Positions 17,953 to 26,598 of a DNA stretch of 64,000 nucleotides are shown piece after piece. Numbering within the stretch: the first letter of the stretch is position 1; each line of letters begins with the position of its first letter. Under the pieces are notes generated by a model. That model searched no databases, was not told where the DNA came from, and saw only the letters and a list, made by a program, of their open reading frames with translations. A program made the translations under genes and the position numbers. Source of the DNA: Pseudomonadaceae bacterium. GTDB lineage: Bacteria > Pseudomonadota > Gammaproteobacteria > Pseudomonadales > Pseudomonadaceae. The stretch lies in assembly GCA_900766265.1 (NCBI GenBank), contig CAAFUS010000017.1, positions 448,421-512,420 on the forward strand, written 5' to 3'.

Positions 17953-19020
17953 ATGGTCAACAAAGCAGATCCCGATTTTGTAGGCGATGCACGGCTGCAG
18001 TCCGAGCACGGTATCGACAGGCGCCGCTTTCTGGGCGGCCTGGTGCTGGGCGCAGCCGGTATGCTTGCGAGCCTTGGCGCTCCGCGCTTTTCACATGCCG
18101 CCTCGACGTCCATGCGCAACAGGATTGTCGTGACCGCTCCGACAGGCAACATCGGTCATCGAGTTCTACACAACCTGCTGGACAGTGGCGCCCTGCACAG
18201 CGGTGCCTCGATCCGGGTGATCGCGCGCGATCCGTCGCGTCTTCCCGCTGCAACCCGAGGTCGCATCGAAGTCGTGCAAGGCTCGCACGGGGACTCCGCG
18301 GTCGTCGATGAAGCATTCAAAGACGCAGACACCGTTTTCTGGTTGTGCCCTGCAGACCCAACTGCCGAAAGCGTCATGGCGGCCTATGTGGAATTCACCC
18401 GTCCGGCCTGCGAAGCCATCACGGCGCATGGAGTCCGACGCGTAGTCGGTATTTCCGCGCTGGGGCGCGGTACGCCGATGGCCGCCAGCGCTGGATACGT
18501 CACCGCGTCGCTAGCGATGGACGACCTAATCGCGGGCACGGGTGCGGACTTCCGTGCGCTGACCATGCCGTCCTTCATGGACAATATTGCCCGCCAGGCC
18601 AAACCGATCCGCGATCAGGGCGTGTTCTTCCTGCCGATCGATGGCGACCGCAAGCTGCCGGCGGTGGCCACTCGTGACATCGCCTCGGTGGCCGCCAGCC
18701 TGCTGCTCGACACCTCATGGAGCGGGCGCAGCGAAGTGCCGGTGCTCGGTCCAGAAGACCTGTCCTTCAACGAGATGGCGCGCATCATGTCCGACGTGCT
18801 GGGCAAGCCCGTTCGCTACCAGCAAGTCAGTTTCGAGGCCTATAAGGCCGGGTTCGTCCAGCGCGGCATGTCGGAGGCCATGGCCCAGGGCATGACCGAC
18901 ATGGCGAGGGCCAAGAACGAGGGGCTCGACAGCGCCGTGCAGCGCACGCCGGCAAGCCGTACCCCGACCAGCTTCCGGCAGTGGTGCGAGGACGAGTTGA
19001 GGCCCGTTATTCTCCGCTAG
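17953..19020 (+). CDS. Tat-exported NmrA/atypical SDR-family protein
   Basis: The protein has 355 residues, with AGAGGTGA just before the ATG. Residues 22-27 read DRRRFL, followed by a hydrophobic segment ending in SHAAS, a textbook twin-arginine signal. The mature protein starts VVTAPTGNIGHRVL, the glycine-rich NAD(P)-binding loop of the NmrA group, and has no YxxxK pair, so it may sense or bind nicotinamide dinucleotide or act as a quinone-oxidoreductase-like enzyme. Tat export fits a protein that folds with its cofactor before transport. It is the last gene of the accessory block; the substrate is unknown. Confidence 0.75.
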   Translation: MVNKADPDFVGDARLQSEHGIDRRRFLGGLVLGAAGMLASLGAPRFSHAASTSMRNRIVVTAPTGNIGHRVLHNLLDSGALHSGASIRVIARDPSRLPAATRGRIEVVQGSHGDSAVVDEAFKDADTVFWLCPADPTAESVMAAYVEFTRPACEAITAHGVRRVVGISALGRGTPMAASAGYVTASLAMDDLIAGTGADFRALTMPSFMDNIARQAKPIRDQGVFFLPIDGDRKLPAVATRDIASVAASLLLDTSWSGRSEVPVLGPEDLSFNEMARIMSDVLGKPVRYQQVSFEAYKAGFVQRGMSEAMAQGMTDMARAKNEGLDSAVQRTPASRTPTSFRQWCEDELRPVILR

Positions 19021-19216
19021 TGCACACACCGACCCCGAGGCGAATCGGACGCTGCTTGCCCACGCACCACATCCGCCGTTGCAGCCGACGCTGATGCGTG
19101 CTGTCCGAACCGCGCGTGTAGCCTGTCCGTCGAAAGAGCGCAGCGATGTCCTGCGAAGAAACCTGCCAGTCCAGAAACGAGATACGGGGTAAAGCGGGGA
19201 CTGAAATTGCCGCAAA

Positions 19217-19244
19217 CGAAAAAGCCCGTCATTGCGACGGGCTT
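19217..19244 (-). terminator. Rho-independent terminator of the tRNA-Ile gene
   Basis: On the minus strand a perfect 9-base stem (AAGCCCGTC/GACGGGCTT, loop of 5) is followed by a run of T. It starts 14 bases past the tRNA 3' end. Confidence 0.85.
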
Positions 19245-19257
19245 GAATCGTTGATTA

Positions 19258-19334
19258 TGGTGGGCCCACACGGACTCGAACCGTGGACCAAAGGATTATG
19301 AGTCCTCTGCTCTAACCAACTGAGCTATAGGCCC
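19258..19334 (-). tRNA. tRNA-Ile2 (anticodon CAU, lysidine-modified type)
   Basis: The gene is 77 bases with an encoded CCA at 19258-19260. The acceptor stem GGGCCTA/TGGGCCC pairs fully (one G-T), the D-loop is AGCTCAGTTGGTTAGAGC, and the T-arm contains GGTTCGAGTCC. The anticodon loop is CTCATAA, anticodon CAU. The body resembles the AUA-reading isoleucine tRNA (ileX in E. coli, also beside rpoD) rather than methionine tRNAs, so C34 should be changed to lysidine by TilS. Its 3' end faces the accessory block, a typical integration target, but no second copy of the end was found. Confidence 0.9.
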
Positions 19335-19446
19335 CCAGAAGGCCGGCGGATTATACCGGCGGGATTTCTCGGACGCCAAGGTTTGTGGCCGTTGTGCAGG
19401 TGGCCGGAAGGGGCTTGCCAGTCCGGATAGGAATATTCGGCACGCA

Positions 19447-19480
19447 GAAACAAGAACCCCGGCCTGGGCCGGGGTTCTTG
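19447..19480 (-). terminator. Terminator downstream of rpoD
   Basis: A GC-rich inverted repeat (CAAGAACCCCGGCC/GGCCGGGGTTCTTG) lies four bases after the rpoD stop on the minus strand and is followed by TTTC. It ends the macromolecular synthesis operon. Confidence 0.8.
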
Positions 19481-19483
19481 TCA

Positions 19484-21340
19484 TCACTCGTCGAGGAAGG
19501 AGCGCAAGTGCTCGCTTCTCGTCGGGTGGCGCAGCTTGCGCAGTGCCTTGGCTTCGATCTGACGGATGCGTTCGCGGGTGACATCGAACTGCTTGCCGAC
19601 TTCCTCGAGGGTGTGGTCGGTGTTCATGTCGATGCCGAAGCGCATGCGCAGTACCTTGGCTTCCCGGGCGGTCAGGCCGGCGAGGACTTCGCGGGTGGCT
19701 TCCTTGAGGCTTTCCACGGTCGCCACGTCGATCGGCGACTGCATGGCGGAGTCTTCAATGAAGTCACCCAGGTGCGAATCTTCATCGTCACCGATCGGGG
19801 TTTCCATGGAGATCGGTTCCTTGGCGATCTTCAACACCTTGCGGATCTTGTCCTCGGGCATTTCCATGCGCTCGCCCAGCTCTTCCGGCGTCGGTTCGCG
19901 ACCCATTTCCTGCAGCATCTGGCGGGAAATGCGGTTGAGCTTGTTGATCGTCTCGATCATGTGGACCGGGATGCGGATGGTCCGCGCCTGGTCGGCGATG
20001 GAGCGAGTGATCGCCTGGCGAATCCACCAGGTGGCGTAGGTGGAGAACTTGTAGCCGCGGCGGTATTCGAACTTGTCCACCGCTTTCATCAGGCCGATGT
20101 TGCCTTCCTGAATCAGGTCGAGGAATTGCAGACCGCGGTTGGTGTACTTCTTCGCAATCGAGATGACCAGACGCAGGTTGGCCTCGACCATTTCCTTCTT
20201 GGCGCGGCGAGCCTTGGCTTCACCGATCGACATGCGACGGTTGATGTCTTTGATGTCGGCGATCGCGAGGTGGCATTCCTGCTCAAGGTCGATCAGCTTC
20301 TGCTGAGCGCTGCGGATGTCGTCCTTGATATTGCCGATGGCTTCGGCGTATTTGGCTTTACCGCTGGCAAGCTGCTCGGCCCAATCGAGGTTGGTCTCGT
20401 TGTTCGGGAACTGGCGCAGGAAATCGGCGCGAGGCATGCGGGCATCACGAACGCAGAGCTGCATGATGGCGCGTTCCTGAGCACGGACCTGCTGCAAAGC
20501 GCTGCGCACGCGCTCGACCAGGGCGTCGTACTGCTTGGGTACGAGCTTGATCGGCATGAACAGCTCGGCCAGGGCGTGAAGCTCTTCGATAGCCTGCTTG
20601 TGCTCGCGGCCATGCTTCTTGAGTGCCTTGTTGGCTTTTTCAAGCTGCTCGGCTACGGCACCGAAGCGCTGACGGGCCACTTCGGGATCCGGTCCGCCAT
20701 CGCCTTCTTCTTCCTCGCTGTCGGCGTCGCTTTCGTCTTCGTCGTCGTCCTTGTCGTCATCGGCGGCCGGCTTGGCGGAGGTCTGCGGGGCAACGGGCTC
20801 CACTTCGACGCCCGAAGCACCGTCGTCGTCAGGGTCGATGTAGCCGCTGAGGATGTCGGAAAGCCGGCCACCTTCTGTGGTGACGCGCTCGTAGTCGGCG
20901 AGGATGCTGTCCACGGTGCCGGGGAAGTGAGCGATGGCGCTCATGACTTCGCGAATGCCTTCCTCGATGCGTTTGGCGATTTCGATCTCGCCTTCGCGGG
21001 TCAGCAATTCGACCGTGCCCATCTCGCGCATGTACATGCGCACCGGGTCGGTGGTACGACCGATGTCGGTTTCGACGGCGGCCAGCGCCGCGGCGGCTTC
21101 TTCAGCTGCCGCTTCGTCGGTATCGGCCTCGGCCAACAACAGAGCATCCGCATCGGGGGCAGCCTCGAATACGTTGATGCCCATGTCGTTGATCATGCGA
21201 ATGATGTCTTCTACCTGTTCCGGATCGGAAATATCCTCCGGCAGGTGGTCGTTGACCTCCGCGTAAGTCAGGTAACCCTGCTCACGGCCACGCTGGATCA
21301 ACTCTTTGAGGCGGGACTGCTGTTGCGCTTTTCCGGACAT
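19484..21340 (-). CDS. rpoD: RNA polymerase primary sigma factor sigma-70
   Basis: The protein has 618 residues, the usual pseudomonad length. Region 1.1 is at the N-terminus and is followed by an acidic stretch near residues 190-215. Conserved regions 2 (RGLQFLDLIQEGNIGLMKAV, ATWWIRQAITR), 3 and 4 (LEEVGKQFDVTRERIRQIE) are complete. It directs core RNA polymerase to housekeeping promoters with -10 and -35 hexamers. It is the last gene of rpsU-dnaG-rpoD, 67 bases after dnaG, a grouping that couples translation, replication and transcription initiation. Confidence 0.98.
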   Translation of the reverse strand: MSGKAQQQSRLKELIQRGREQGYLTYAEVNDHLPEDISDPEQVEDIIRMINDMGINVFEAAPDADALLLAEADTDEAAAEEAAAALAAVETDIGRTTDPVRMYMREMGTVELLTREGEIEIAKRIEEGIREVMSAIAHFPGTVDSILADYERVTTEGGRLSDILSGYIDPDDDGASGVEVEPVAPQTSAKPAADDDKDDDEDESDADSEEEEGDGGPDPEVARQRFGAVAEQLEKANKALKKHGREHKQAIEELHALAELFMPIKLVPKQYDALVERVRSALQQVRAQERAIMQLCVRDARMPRADFLRQFPNNETNLDWAEQLASGKAKYAEAIGNIKDDIRSAQQKLIDLEQECHLAIADIKDINRRMSIGEAKARRAKKEMVEANLRLVISIAKKYTNRGLQFLDLIQEGNIGLMKAVDKFEYRRGYKFSTYATWWIRQAITRSIADQARTIRIPVHMIETINKLNRISRQMLQEMGREPTPEELGERMEMPEDKIRKVLKIAKEPISMETPIGDDEDSHLGDFIEDSAMQSPIDVATVESLKEATREVLAGLTAREAKVLRMRFGIDMNTDHTLEEVGKQFDVTRERIRQIEAKALRKLRHPTRSEHLRSFLDE

Positions 21341-21407
21341 AAAACCCTATCCACTGACGGTTCTGGCGGGCTGAAAACAAGCTGAGCATTATAGCTGAGC
21401 AGGGACC

Positions 21408-23372
21408 TCACGCGCCAGTTGAGGTCGATGTAGCGGCAGATGTTGAGCGGTTCAACAGGTTGCGCAGTTGATCTTTTTCCTCTGCGCTAAGTTCACCCTG
21501 ACGTGCCTTGCGAAGCAGCAGCTCCAGGCTGCGCTCGCGTTGTCTTGCGGCCAGGGTAGTTATAGTGTCGAAAAACTGTTGTTCAAGGTTATCGGCCGAA
21601 ATGAGCCATTCTTTCTCGGCCAAGGCACGCAAAAGACGCCCTTGGTCGGTTCCGTGCCAGCGGGCGATGAGTTGCAGCGTCCGCAGCTTCGGATTTTTCT
21701 GCAGCGTGCCGAGCAAGGCGACCAGCAGCTGTGCATACGTGTCGTCTTCGGCGGCAAAATGGCTGACATCCTCGACCTTCTGGGCCAGCTCCGGGTGGTG
21801 AAGCAATGTGCGCAGGGTGGTCAGCGTCGGCGGTTCGACGGTAGCCGGGGTGCGTGGGCCGCGCGGTGCGGCATCGTCCTTGCGTCCGGATTTGTTCCAA
21901 TCCTTCTTGCCGCCCTTCTTCCAGTCGCCCTTGCCGTCCTTCTTCCACTCCTTCTTGCCGCCGCGTCCGGGGCTTTCGCCCGGCGTGTGAGGCTCGTAAT
22001 ACGCGGGTTCGGGCTCGCTGCTGTCGAAATAGTAGCCTTCGTCCTGGCTGGCTGGTTCCTGTCGGGGACTTCCCTGGCTCATCTCCTGCAGCGCCTGGCC
22101 GTTGAGGCCGGTGAGCTCGCTTAACCGCTGGCGCATCAGGGTGCGCAGGTTGGCCCCCGGAATCTTTTCGATCAACGGTGCGGCGAGCGTCGCCAGATGC
22201 GCCTTGCCTTCGAGCGAGCGCGGATCGGCCTCTTCGCTCAGTTGCTGGAAAAAGTAATCGGCCAGCGGCTGTGCCTGCTGGTTGATGCGGGCACGAAACG
22301 CGTCGGTCCCTTCGGCGCGCACCAGGCTGTCCGGATCTTCCCCGTCGGGCAGAAACAAGAAGCGCGCGCGGCGGCCGTCCTGCAGGTTCGGCAGGGTCGC
22401 TTCCAGTGCCCGCCAGGCGGCCTTGCGTCCGGCCATGTCACCGTCGAAGCAGAACAGCACGTGCGGCACGATGCGAAACAGTCGCTTGAGGTGCTCCTCG
22501 CTGGTGGCGGTGCCGAGGGTGGCGACGGCGTTGCGCAGGCCCTGTTGTGCCAGCGCGATCACGTCCATGTAACCCTCGACCACCATGATTTCGTCGAGAT
22601 CGCGGTTGGCCTTGCGCGCCTCGTAGAGCCCGTAGAGCTCCTGGCCCTTGTGGAAGACCGGCGTCTCCGGCGAGTTGAGGTACTTGGGCTTGTCGTCACC
22701 GAGCACGCGCCCGCCAAAGGCGATTACCCTGCCGCGGCTGTCCCGGATCGGGAACATCACCCGGTCGCGGAAGCGGTCGTAGCGCTTGCCGGTGTCGGCG
22801 TTCTCGATCAGCAGGCCGGCGTCGATCATCGCCTTCTGCTGCAGCGCATCGCCGCCCAAATGCTTCATCAGATTGTCCCAGCCCGGCGGTGCGAAGCCGA
22901 GGCCGAAATCGCGGGCGATAACGCCGGAGAGCCCGCGACCCTTGAGATACTCCACCGCGGCCTTGCGGGTGGGGTGGCTCTTGAGTGCCTGGCGGTAGTA
23001 TTCGGCCGCGGCGTCCAGCAATGGGTAGAGCGGCGAGTCCACCGGCTGGCGCTTCTGGGTGCGACCGCCTTCTTCTCGCGGAACCTCCATGCCGGCGCGC
23101 CGGGCCAGATCCTCGACTGCCTGGGGGAAGTCCAGGTTGTCGTGGTCCATGACGAAGCCCAGGGCGTTACCGCCGGCGCCGCAGCCGAAGCAGTAGTAGA
23201 ACTGCTTGTCGGGGCTGACGCTGAAGGAGGGCGTTTTTTCGTTATGGAAGGGGCAGCGCGCGGTGTAGTTCTTGCCGGCCTTCTTCAGCTGGATGCGCGA
23301 GCCGACCACCTCGACGATGTCGGAGCGGTTGAGCAGGTCATCGATGAACGATTGGGGAATCAGGCCGGCCAT
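21408..23372 (-). CDS. dnaG: DNA primase
   Basis: The protein has 654 residues. The N-terminal CHC2 zinc ribbon (CPFHNEKTPSF ... CFGCGAGG) is followed by the TOPRIM catalytic core (VVEGYMDVIAL, FDGDMAGRKAA) and a C-terminal DnaB-binding helical domain. It makes the RNA primers for replication. A linker at about residues 465-500 is unusual: it repeats Lys-Lys-x-Trp/Gly units (KKEWKKDGKGDWKKGG), a very basic patch that could add nucleic-acid contacts. It is the second gene of the macromolecular synthesis operon; a hairpin lies between it and rpsU. Confidence 0.97.
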   Translation of the reverse strand: MAGLIPQSFIDDLLNRSDIVEVVGSRIQLKKAGKNYTARCPFHNEKTPSFSVSPDKQFYYCFGCGAGGNALGFVMDHDNLDFPQAVEDLARRAGMEVPREEGGRTQKRQPVDSPLYPLLDAAAEYYRQALKSHPTRKAAVEYLKGRGLSGVIARDFGLGFAPPGWDNLMKHLGGDALQQKAMIDAGLLIENADTGKRYDRFRDRVMFPIRDSRGRVIAFGGRVLGDDKPKYLNSPETPVFHKGQELYGLYEARKANRDLDEIMVVEGYMDVIALAQQGLRNAVATLGTATSEEHLKRLFRIVPHVLFCFDGDMAGRKAAWRALEATLPNLQDGRRARFLFLPDGEDPDSLVRAEGTDAFRARINQQAQPLADYFFQQLSEEADPRSLEGKAHLATLAAPLIEKIPGANLRTLMRQRLSELTGLNGQALQEMSQGSPRQEPASQDEGYYFDSSEPEPAYYEPHTPGESPGRGGKKEWKKDGKGDWKKGGKKDWNKSGRKDDAAPRGPRTPATVEPPTLTTLRTLLHHPELAQKVEDVSHFAAEDDTYAQLLVALLGTLQKNPKLRTLQLIARWHGTDQGRLLRALAEKEWLISADNLEQQFFDTITTLAARQRERSLELLLRKARQGELSAEEKDQLRNLLNRSTSAATSTSTGA

Positions 23373-23545
23373 GAGTCTCTGGATACGCGCATGTTGAAGC
23401 AGGCCAACGGCACGGGCCGCAAGGCCCGAGTAACCACGCTCATCTTCCGGTCACCCTGTCGACCCGATCTTCGACCGCTATCGAGGTTTGACTGGAAATG
23501 AAAAAACTCCGACCATTCGCCGGTTGGCGAAGCGGAGTCTGGTGC

Positions 23546-23568
23546 AAAGCCCGGCATGGCCGGGCTTT
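23546..23568 (-). terminator. Attenuator hairpin between rpsU and dnaG
   Basis: A perfect 10-base stem, AAAGCCCGGC/GCCGGGCTTT with a 3-base loop, lies 22 bases after rpsU on the minus strand. The T-run is short, so read-through is expected. A partial terminator at this place is known from the E. coli operon and would give more S21 than primase. Confidence 0.75.
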
Positions 23569-23590
23569 ATGCGGCGTCAGCTGTGCTGGA

Positions 23591-23806
23591 TCAGTACAGG
23601 CGCACGCTGCGGCGCTGTTCGCGCTGCACTTTCTTGGCGTGACGCTTGACCGCGGCGGCGGCTTTGCGCTTGCGCTCGGAAGTCGGCTTTTCGTAGAACT
23701 CGCGGCTACGAACTTCGGCCAGAACACCGGCCTTTTCGCACGAACGCTTGAAGCGACGCAGAGCTACGTCGAAGGGTTCGTTCTCTTTAACTTTGACATT
23801 GGGCAT
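23591..23806 (-). CDS. rpsU: Small-subunit ribosomal protein S21
   Basis: The protein has 71 residues, standard length and strongly basic (VKENEPFDVALRRFKRSCEK at the front, KVQREQRRSVRLY at the end). S21 sits near the anti-Shine-Dalgarno end of 16S rRNA and helps initiation. It is first in the operon with dnaG and rpoD, transcribed away from tsaD. Confidence 0.98.
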   Translation of the reverse strand: MPNVKVKENEPFDVALRRFKRSCEKAGVLAEVRSREFYEKPTSERKRKAAAAVKRHAKKVQREQRRSVRLY

Positions 23807-23888
23807 CCAGCACGTACCTTCACTTGTTTACCGGTTACAACGCGCTTCGGCAAATGACTCGCAAGCACGCTGGTTTTAAGGGTTGCGG

Positions 23889-23917
23889 ATGTTAACCCTT
23901 CGCCGGGGGGATTGCAA
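23889..23917 (-). promoter_or_regulatory. rpsU: Possible promoter of rpsU-dnaG-rpoD
   Basis: On the minus strand TTGCAA and TAACAT are 17 bases apart, each matching four of six consensus bases, about 85 bases before the rpsU ATG. This is plausible but not proven. Confidence 0.4.
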
Positions 23918-24006
23918 AGCCTCCGATCTAAAAACGCTGGTCGGTCGCTTGCCGGGCCGATTAATATGCACGGCTTCTTTTTCAGCTGCCTCGAAGGTCT
24001 CCACAC

Positions 24007-25032
24007 ATGCTTGTGCTGGGTCTGGAAACGTCCTGCGATGAAACCGGCGTCGCGCTCTACGACAGCGAACAGGGCCTGTTGGCCGACGCGCTGTTCAGCC
24101 AGATCGACCTGCATCGGGTATTCGGCGGTGTGGTGCCGGAGCTGGCTTCGCGCGACCACGTCAAGCGTATGCTGCCGCTCATTCGCCAGGTACTCGACGA
24201 ATCCGGCCGACAGGCGGACGACATCGACGCGGTTGCCTATACCGCCGGGCCCGGCCTGGTCGGCGCGTTGTTGGTTGGGGCGTCTTGTGCCCAGGCGCTT
24301 GCGCTGGCCTGGGGCGTTCCGGCGCTCGGCGTGCACCATATGGAAGGTCATCTGTTGGCGCCGATGCTTGAAGAGCAGCCGCCAGTGTTCCCGTTCGTCG
24401 CCTTGCTGGTGTCCGGCGGTCATACCCAGCTGGTTCGTGTCGATGGCATCGGTCGCTACGAGCTCCTGGGCGAGTCGGTGGACGACGCCGCCGGTGAGGC
24501 CTTCGACAAAACCGCGAAGCTGATGGGGCTGCCGTATCCGGGCGGTCCGGAGATCGCGCGGCTGGCCGAGCACGGAAGCCCCGGGCGTTTCGTCTTCCCG
24601 CGGCCGATGACCGATCGCCCCGGGCTCGACTTCAGCTTCAGCGGCCTCAAGACCTTTACCCTCAACACCTGGCAGCAATGCCGTGACGCTGGCGACGACA
24701 GCGAGCAGACCCGTTGCGACATCGCTCTGGCATTCCAGCAGGCGGTGGTGGAGACCCTGACCATCAAGTGCCGGCGGGCGCTGAAGCAGACCGGCCTGAA
24801 GAGCCTGGTGATCGCCGGTGGCGTGAGCGCCAACCGCGCGCTGCGCCAGGCGCTCGAAACGATGCTCGGCGAACTCAAGGGGGAGGTGTTTTACGCGCGC
24901 CCCCGCTTCTGTACCGACAACGGTGCCATGATCGCTTATGCCGGGTGCCAGCGCTTGCTGGCCGGTCAACACGAGGGGCCACAGATTCAGGTGCAGGCAC
25001 GCTGGCCGATGGAGCAGTTGCAGCCGGTCTGA
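24007..25032 (+). CDS. tsaD: tRNA N6-adenosine threonylcarbamoyltransferase TsaD
   Basis: The protein has 341 residues. It transfers the threonylcarbamoyl group to A37 of ANN-decoding tRNAs, working with TsaB, TsaC and TsaE. The ASKHA fold is shown by LGLETSCDET at the start and SGGHTQL in the middle; the metal ligands His111 and His115 are in HMEGH, and the last metal-binding Asp lies in CTDNGAM. It diverges from rpsU, an arrangement conserved in pseudomonads and enterics. It ends seven bases from plsY, which runs the other way. Confidence 0.97.
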   Translation: MLVLGLETSCDETGVALYDSEQGLLADALFSQIDLHRVFGGVVPELASRDHVKRMLPLIRQVLDESGRQADDIDAVAYTAGPGLVGALLVGASCAQALALAWGVPALGVHHMEGHLLAPMLEEQPPVFPFVALLVSGGHTQLVRVDGIGRYELLGESVDDAAGEAFDKTAKLMGLPYPGGPEIARLAEHGSPGRFVFPRPMTDRPGLDFSFSGLKTFTLNTWQQCRDAGDDSEQTRCDIALAFQQAVVETLTIKCRRALKQTGLKSLVIAGGVSANRALRQALETMLGELKGEVFYARPRFCTDNGAMIAYAGCQRLLAGQHEGPQIQVQARWPMEQLQPV

Positions 25033-25039
25033 GGATCGG

Positions 25040-25618
25040 TCAGAAATGGCGCTCGCGCCCGGCCATCAGATCGCGCACATTGCTTCGGTGTCGCCACACC
25101 ACCAGGCAGGCGAGCACCGCCATAGGCAGCAGGGCAGCGGGCTTTTGCCAGGCGAGCAGCGGGAGGGTCAGGGGCAGTGCGCTCAAGGCTGCCACCGAGC
25201 TGGTGCGGGTGAGGCTGAACATGAGTAGCCAACAGCCCAGCGCGAGGAGTGCAGCGGGTGGGTAAAGCCCGAGCAGGGCGCCGGCGGCCGTGGCTACGCC
25301 CTTGCCGCCACGGAATCGGAAATACAATGGATAAAGGTGGCCGCAGACGGCGGCCAGACCGATCCAGGCCTGTTGCTGGGTCGTCTGCTCCAGATGGGCG
25401 GCGAGCAGGACTGGCAGCAGACCCTTGCACAGATCGCCGAGCAGCGTGGCGATGGCCAGGCGCTTGCCGGCCAGGCGCAGCATGTTGGTCGCGCCGGGGT
25501 TGCCAGAGCCGCCGGCACGCGGATCGGGCACGCCTGCCAGGCGACTGAGCATAATGGCAAACGACAGCGAGCCGAGCAGGTAGGCGAGCAAGGTCAGCAG
25601 CCAGAACATGAATTCCAT
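25040..25618 (-). CDS. plsY: Acyl-phosphate:glycerol-3-phosphate acyltransferase PlsY
   Basis: The protein has 192 residues with five predicted membrane helices. PlsY moves an acyl group from acyl phosphate to glycerol 3-phosphate, the first step of phospholipid synthesis, at the inner membrane. The three signature motifs are all present: GSGNPGATN, RGGKGVATAAG and HRSNVRDLMAG. The start ATG at 25618 leads directly into the first helix. It is convergent with tsaD and divergent from folB. Confidence 0.96.
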   Translation of the reverse strand: MEFMFWLLTLLAYLLGSLSFAIMLSRLAGVPDPRAGGSGNPGATNMLRLAGKRLAIATLLGDLCKGLLPVLLAAHLEQTTQQQAWIGLAAVCGHLYPLYFRFRGGKGVATAAGALLGLYPPAALLALGCWLLMFSLTRTSSVAALSALPLTLPLLAWQKPAALLPMAVLACLVVWRHRSNVRDLMAGRERHF

Positions 25619-25683
25619 CCGGGGCAGGGAGCCCTGAGTCTAGCGGCGTCCCGAGGGGTTTGTCGTGTGTAGGAGAGCGATGC

Positions 25684-26037
25684 GTGGATAGGGTTTTCAT
25701 CGAGGGGCTCGAAGTCGACACTCTGATTGGTGCATACGACTGGGAGCGGGGAATCCGCCAGTGTCTGCGGCTCGACCTGACCCTGGGCTGGGACATTCGT
25801 CCGGCAGCGCAGAACGATGAGCTGGACAAAGCACTGGATTATGCCCGGGTTGTCGAATCCATCGACGGCTTCGCCGCCCAGGCGCGTTTCGAGCTGGTGG
25901 AGACCTTCGCCGAGCGGCTGGCCGCCCGCCTGATGAGCGAGTTCGGTATCGTCTGGCTGCGGTTGCGGGTGACCAAGCCGGGCGTCAACCCACGCGCGGC
26001 CGCGCTGGGCGTGGAGATCGAACGCGGATGTCGCTGA
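25684..26037 (+). CDS. folB: Dihydroneopterin aldolase
   Basis: The protein has 117 residues from a GTG at 25684, chosen because AGGAG sits eight bases upstream and the protein then begins VDRVFIEGLEVDT, the usual FolB start. FolB cleaves (and can epimerise) dihydroneopterin to the pterin used by FolK. GAYDWERG with the active-site Glu, and the late Lys in VTKPGVNP, are conserved. The gene overlaps folK by ten bases, so consecutive folate enzymes are translationally coupled. Confidence 0.95.
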   Translation: MDRVFIEGLEVDTLIGAYDWERGIRQCLRLDLTLGWDIRPAAQNDELDKALDYARVVESIDGFAAQARFELVETFAERLAARLMSEFGIVWLRLRVTKPGVNPRAAALGVEIERGCR

Positions 26038-26576
26038 CACCAGTATTGCTGGGCCTGGGAAGCAACATCGCCCGGGAAAGGCATCTGCTCGCAGGGCTCG
26101 AAGCCCTGAGCGAGGTGCTGACCGGGATGCGCTGCTCGCCTGTGTTCGAGAGCCTGGCGGTGGGGATCAGGAGCGACAACTTCTACAACCTGGTCGTCCA
26201 CGGCTTCACGGCGCTGCCGTTGCTGGAGCTGGACCGCCGGCTCAAGTTCATCGAGGCGGACAACGGCCGCTATGCGCCCGACCGCAAGGGGCTGCCGCTG
26301 GACATCGATGTGCTGACCTACAGTGACTACGCAGGCCAGTTCGATGGGCTGTTGCTGCCTCGCCCGGAAATACTGAAGAACGCCTTCGTCCTGTGGCCGC
26401 TGGCCTTGCTGGCGCCGGACACCTGCCATCCCGGGGTTGGCCGAACCTTCGCCGACCTCTGGGCGGCGGCATCCATCGACCAGCAGCTCTGGCCGGTGCC
26501 GTTCCAGTGGCGCGGTCTTGAGCTGACGCCGAACGCGCTGATAGCGGCCCATTCCCGGCCGAACTCGCGCGGCTGA
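26028..26576 (+). CDS. folK: 2-amino-4-hydroxy-6-hydroxymethyldihydropteridine pyrophosphokinase
   Basis: The protein has 182 residues. FolK pyrophosphorylates the pterin alcohol made by FolB. The start LLGLGSNI, the middle RKGLPLDIDVLTY (metal-binding Asp pair) and LLLPRPEILKNAFVLWPL are typical, although the last usually reads PHP. It belongs to the second HPPK type found next to folB in pseudomonads, which often coexists with a folK beside pcnB. It overlaps the folB end. Confidence 0.9.
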   Translation: MSLTPVLLGLGSNIARERHLLAGLEALSEVLTGMRCSPVFESLAVGIRSDNFYNLVVHGFTALPLLELDRRLKFIEADNGRYAPDRKGLPLDIDVLTYSDYAGQFDGLLLPRPEILKNAFVLWPLALLAPDTCHPGVGRTFADLWAAASIDQQLWPVPFQWRGLELTPNALIAAHSRPNSRG

Positions 26577-26598
26577 GCCCGCCTTGGGCCGACGGGCG

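Noticed and set aside
19385..21385. Long open frame (666 codons) on the plus strand opposite rpoD
   Set aside because: It is the antisense of a highly conserved gene in GC-rich DNA, with no ribosome site or family signature.
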